Below are positions 61,717 through 64,000 of a DNA stretch of 64,000 bases, piece after piece (within the stretch, counting starts at the first letter, position 1; each line of letters opens with the position of its first letter). The stretch lies in contig NZ_CP068083.1 of assembly GCF_016725325.1 (NCBI RefSeq), positions 3,844,001 to 3,908,000 of the forward strand, written 5' to 3'. Under the pieces are notes generated by a model. The model saw only the letters and a list, made by a program, of their open reading frames with translations, was not told where the DNA came from and did no database searches. Source of the DNA: Sphingobacterium spiritivorum. GTDB lineage: Bacteria > Bacteroidota > Bacteroidia > Sphingobacteriales > Sphingobacteriaceae. Made by a program: the position numbers and the translations under genes.

Positions 61717-64000
61717 ATGTGTATACAGTCTAAAGTGAAAATAATTAAAATAAGTTACCTGCTTTTTTTCCTGTTGGGTGCTGTCTTTCAGGCAATGGCA
61801 CAGCCTGGTGGTAAAGTGATCTGGCAGATTGGAAAACAAGATCGTAGTCCGGCAGGAATGGCGCTGGCTCCGGAAGGTTATAAACACTTTATTGAGAATG
61901 ATTTTGGATTTGAAGACCGGTCATTTATGATCGGTCATTCTGATAGTCAGACCGAATGGCCTTATGTCTTACCCGGACCGGTCAACAGCTGGGGAGGAAC
62001 GGGACCAACTGCAGGTATACGTTCCCATTTTCTGAATATTGATTTTGGACTCGGGCATCTGTCTGCACAGGATAAGTTCGGTTTTGAAGTCAATATTTTA
62101 CAGACTGATCCTAAAGAAGCCCCTTCATTTAAGATCTCTGTCAATGGTAAACCGTACTACTTTCTGCTAAAGAAGGGAAATGGTCACGAAAATCCGGTAG
62201 GTCCGTTTGACCGGGCCGAAAACCAAAACATTCGGATTGAAATCCCTGAGGGACTATTGAAAGACGGCTCAAACCATATCACATTGACTACCCTGCAGGG
62301 CGGATGGCTGATATTTGATAATTTAGCACTCTATGGCCCGGCACATGTTAATCTTTTAAAGCCTGGTACAGCCTGGTTGAAAACCGTGTCTGCAGCAGAT
62401 TATGAGACAGAAAAAGGAAATAAAAAATTTCAGGCTCTTTTAGTGGATGTATCATCTCTGAAAGAACATGCGCAACTAGAGGTTATGCTCGATGGAAGCA
62501 GCATTCTGAAGCAGCATCTGGATACCGGAAGGTATGTGCTGGAAGCCCTTATGCCGGCAGTGAAAAATTCCAAAACAAGTCGTTACGAAATCCGTGCAGA
62601 CGGATTGAAAATAGGAGCAGGGACGGTGAAACGGTCGGCACAAAAGCTCGTTAGTCCGGCCGACTATGTCAACACGATGATGGGAGTGGCGCATTCCAGA
62701 TGGATGATTGCCCCAGGACCCTGGATGCCATTCGGGATGGTCAAGCTAAGCCCGGATAATCAGCGTAGCGGATGGCAGGCCGGATATGATCCTACTATAG
62801 AATCTATCGGAACATTCAGCCATATCCATGAATGGACGATGACAGGTCTGGGTACTTTTCCGGTATCAGGAAAGCTTAATATTCATATGGGTGATCAGGA
62901 TAATCCGGATAGCGGATACAGATCACGCATCGATAAGACAACCGAAAAGGCTCCTTTAGGGTATTATCGTGTGGATCTGACGGATTATGATATTACGGCT
63001 GAACTGACAGCGGGAACACGAACGAGCTTCCAGAAGTATACGTATCATCGTGCGGATACGGGGCGGATCATGATTGATCTGCAATTGCCTACGGAGTATG
63101 ATTACAAAATCAAAGCCGTAAAGCTGACCAAAATAAGCGATTACCGGATTGAGGGAGTGAGCAGGCAACTGTCCCAGCATGTATGGTCAGGAGGTATTGA
63201 CCAGGAGTATAATGTACATTTTGTAATGGAATTTGATCGTCCGATCCGGAATTTCGGATATTGGAAAAACGGGGAGGTGCTGATGCAGCAAACACTGGAT
63301 GAATCGGAAGTGACCGATGCCGGGATGTATGTCGAGTTTGATACCAAAACAAATAAAACAATACAATTGCGAACCGGAATCTCTTATGTCAGTATTGCAA
63401 ATGCAGATTTGAATCTGCAACAGGAGATCAGTAAGCCATTTGGCTGGTCATTCGATAAGGTATATACCCATCACAGGAAGATTTGGAATGAACAATTGGG
63501 CCGAATTTCTATAAACTCAAATGACCACTTACAGAAAGAGCGTTTTTATACCAATATGTATCGTTCTCTTGCGAGCAGAAATACATTCAGCGATGTAGAC
63601 GGAAGCTGGGTATCAGCTGATGAGAAGATCCGTAAACTTCCGGGATCTACAGATGTAGCACTCGGATGTGATGCTTTTTGGAATACGTTCTGGAACCTGA
63701 ACCAGTTTTGGAATCTGGTGACACCGGAATGGTCCAGCAAATGGGTGCGTTCCCAGCTGGCGATGTATGATGCCAATGGCTGGCTGGCTAAAGGTCCTGC
63801 CGGTATGGAATATATCCCGGTCATGGTTGCAGAGCATGAAATCCCCCTTATGGTAAGTGCCTACCAGATGGGAATCCGGGATTATGATGTGCAGAAATCG
63901 TTTGAAGCAATGGTCAAAATGCAGACTACAGCATCTGCTCCTGTAGAAGGCGGTTATGCGGGCAACAGGGATCTGATGACCTATCTGCAACATCAGTACG
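61717..64000 (+). CDS. GH92 alpha-mannosidase with N-terminal beta-sandwich domain (3' end outside window)
   Basis: 761 codons visible; the frame is open at the right edge. The ATG at 61717 is 12 bp after the susD stop. Order: signal peptide (hydrophobic 12-24, ending AMAQ); a beta-sandwich domain (about 26-208, GGKVIWQIGKQDRSPAGMAL ... WLIFDNLALYG) like the polysaccharide-lyase family 4 / RGL domain III; then, after a linker, the GH92 N-domain starting SPADYVNTMMGVAHSRWMIAPGPWMPFGMVKLSPDNQ with GTFSHIHEWTMTGLG, and the start of the (alpha/alpha)6 catalytic part. GH92 enzymes are calcium-dependent exo-mannosidases. The extra N-terminal domain is seen in a subset of the family. Confidence 0.92.
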   Translation, partial: MCIQSKVKIIKISYLLFFLLGAVFQAMAQPGGKVIWQIGKQDRSPAGMALAPEGYKHFIENDFGFEDRSFMIGHSDSQTEWPYVLPGPVNSWGGTGPTAGIRSHFLNIDFGLGHLSAQDKFGFEVNILQTDPKEAPSFKISVNGKPYYFLLKKGNGHENPVGPFDRAENQNIRIEIPEGLLKDGSNHITLTTLQGGWLIFDNLALYGPAHVNLLKPGTAWLKTVSAADYETEKGNKKFQALLVDVSSLKEHAQLEVMLDGSSILKQHLDTGRYVLEALMPAVKNSKTSRYEIRADGLKIGAGTVKRSAQKLVSPADYVNTMMGVAHSRWMIAPGPWMPFGMVKLSPDNQRSGWQAGYDPTIESIGTFSHIHEWTMTGLGTFPVSGKLNIHMGDQDNPDSGYRSRIDKTTEKAPLGYYRVDLTDYDITAELTAGTRTSFQKYTYHRADTGRIMIDLQLPTEYDYKIKAVKLTKISDYRIEGVSRQLSQHVWSGGIDQEYNVHFVMEFDRPIRNFGYWKNGEVLMQQTLDESEVTDAGMYVEFDTKTNKTIQLRTGISYVSIANADLNLQQEISKPFGWSFDKVYTHHRKIWNEQLGRISINSNDHLQKERFYTNMYRSLASRNTFSDVDGSWVSADEKIRKLPGSTDVALGCDAFWNTFWNLNQFWNLVTPEWSSKWVRSQLAMYDANGWLAKGPAGMEYIPVMVAEHEIPLMVSAYQMGIRDYDVQKSFEAMVKMQTTASAPVEGGYAGNRDLMTYLQHQY

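Overview
The window reads as a chromosomal segment of a Bacteroidota bacterium, most likely Sphingobacteriaceae (Sphingobacterium/Pedobacter-like). The evidence is two SusC/SusD pairs, a FecI/FecR-type sigma/anti-sigma pair in front of one of them, a GH92 mannosidase, promoters of the Bacteroidota TTTG / TAnnTTTG type, low GC, and a tmRNA whose tag peptide reads GEENYALAA. Both edges cut genes: an ABC-F ATPase on the left and a GH92 enzyme on the right.

Layout. 1-3003 holds the start of an ABC-F protein, a secreted serine hydrolase and an L,D-transpeptidase-like lipoprotein. 3536-12225 is a tight eight-gene plus-strand operon. It encodes three ATP-grasp ligases, a COG2170 (GCS2-type) carboxylate-amine ligase, a class I glutamine amidotransferase, an M17 leucyl-aminopeptidase and two esterases. 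It looks like a pathway that builds and processes a small peptide or amide whose structure is unknown. 12295-14572 holds small lipoproteins, membrane and secreted proteins of unknown function. 14916-27388 is a sigma factor / FecR / SusC / SusD / TlpA / TlpA / M16 peptidase locus with a tandemly duplicated thiol-disulfide oxidoreductase.

28450-50077 is a minus-strand defence island. It has a lone SF1 (UPF1/DNA2-like) helicase and then what looks like one ten-gene transcription unit: sbcD, sbcC, a DUF4297/Cap4-like nuclease, a HerA-type ATPase, hamA, hamB (Hachiman), jetA, jetB, jetC and jetD (Wadjet). The four middle genes (about 38.35-45.09 kb) are visibly more AT-rich than sbcC and jetA on either side, as if a cassette had been inserted. 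An imperfect direct repeat of about 110-120 bp lies on both sides of the ten-gene unit (31509-31620 and 50312-50430). The right copy is about 150 bp from the 3' end of ssrA.

To the right of the island are ssrA (minus), a histone-H1/AlgP-like Lys/Ala/Pro repeat protein, an M3 metallopeptidase, and hisD and hisG. The his genes are preceded by a histidine leader peptide (six His in nine residues) with an attenuator-like structure and a near-perfect Bacteroidota promoter. Last comes a SusC/SusD/GH92 locus, probably for alpha-mannan or mannose-rich glycans.

The strongest leads are the nested Hachiman + HerA/nuclease cassette inside an SbcCD-Wadjet operon, the repeats around that operon, the multi-ligase peptide/amide operon, and the unannotated his leader.
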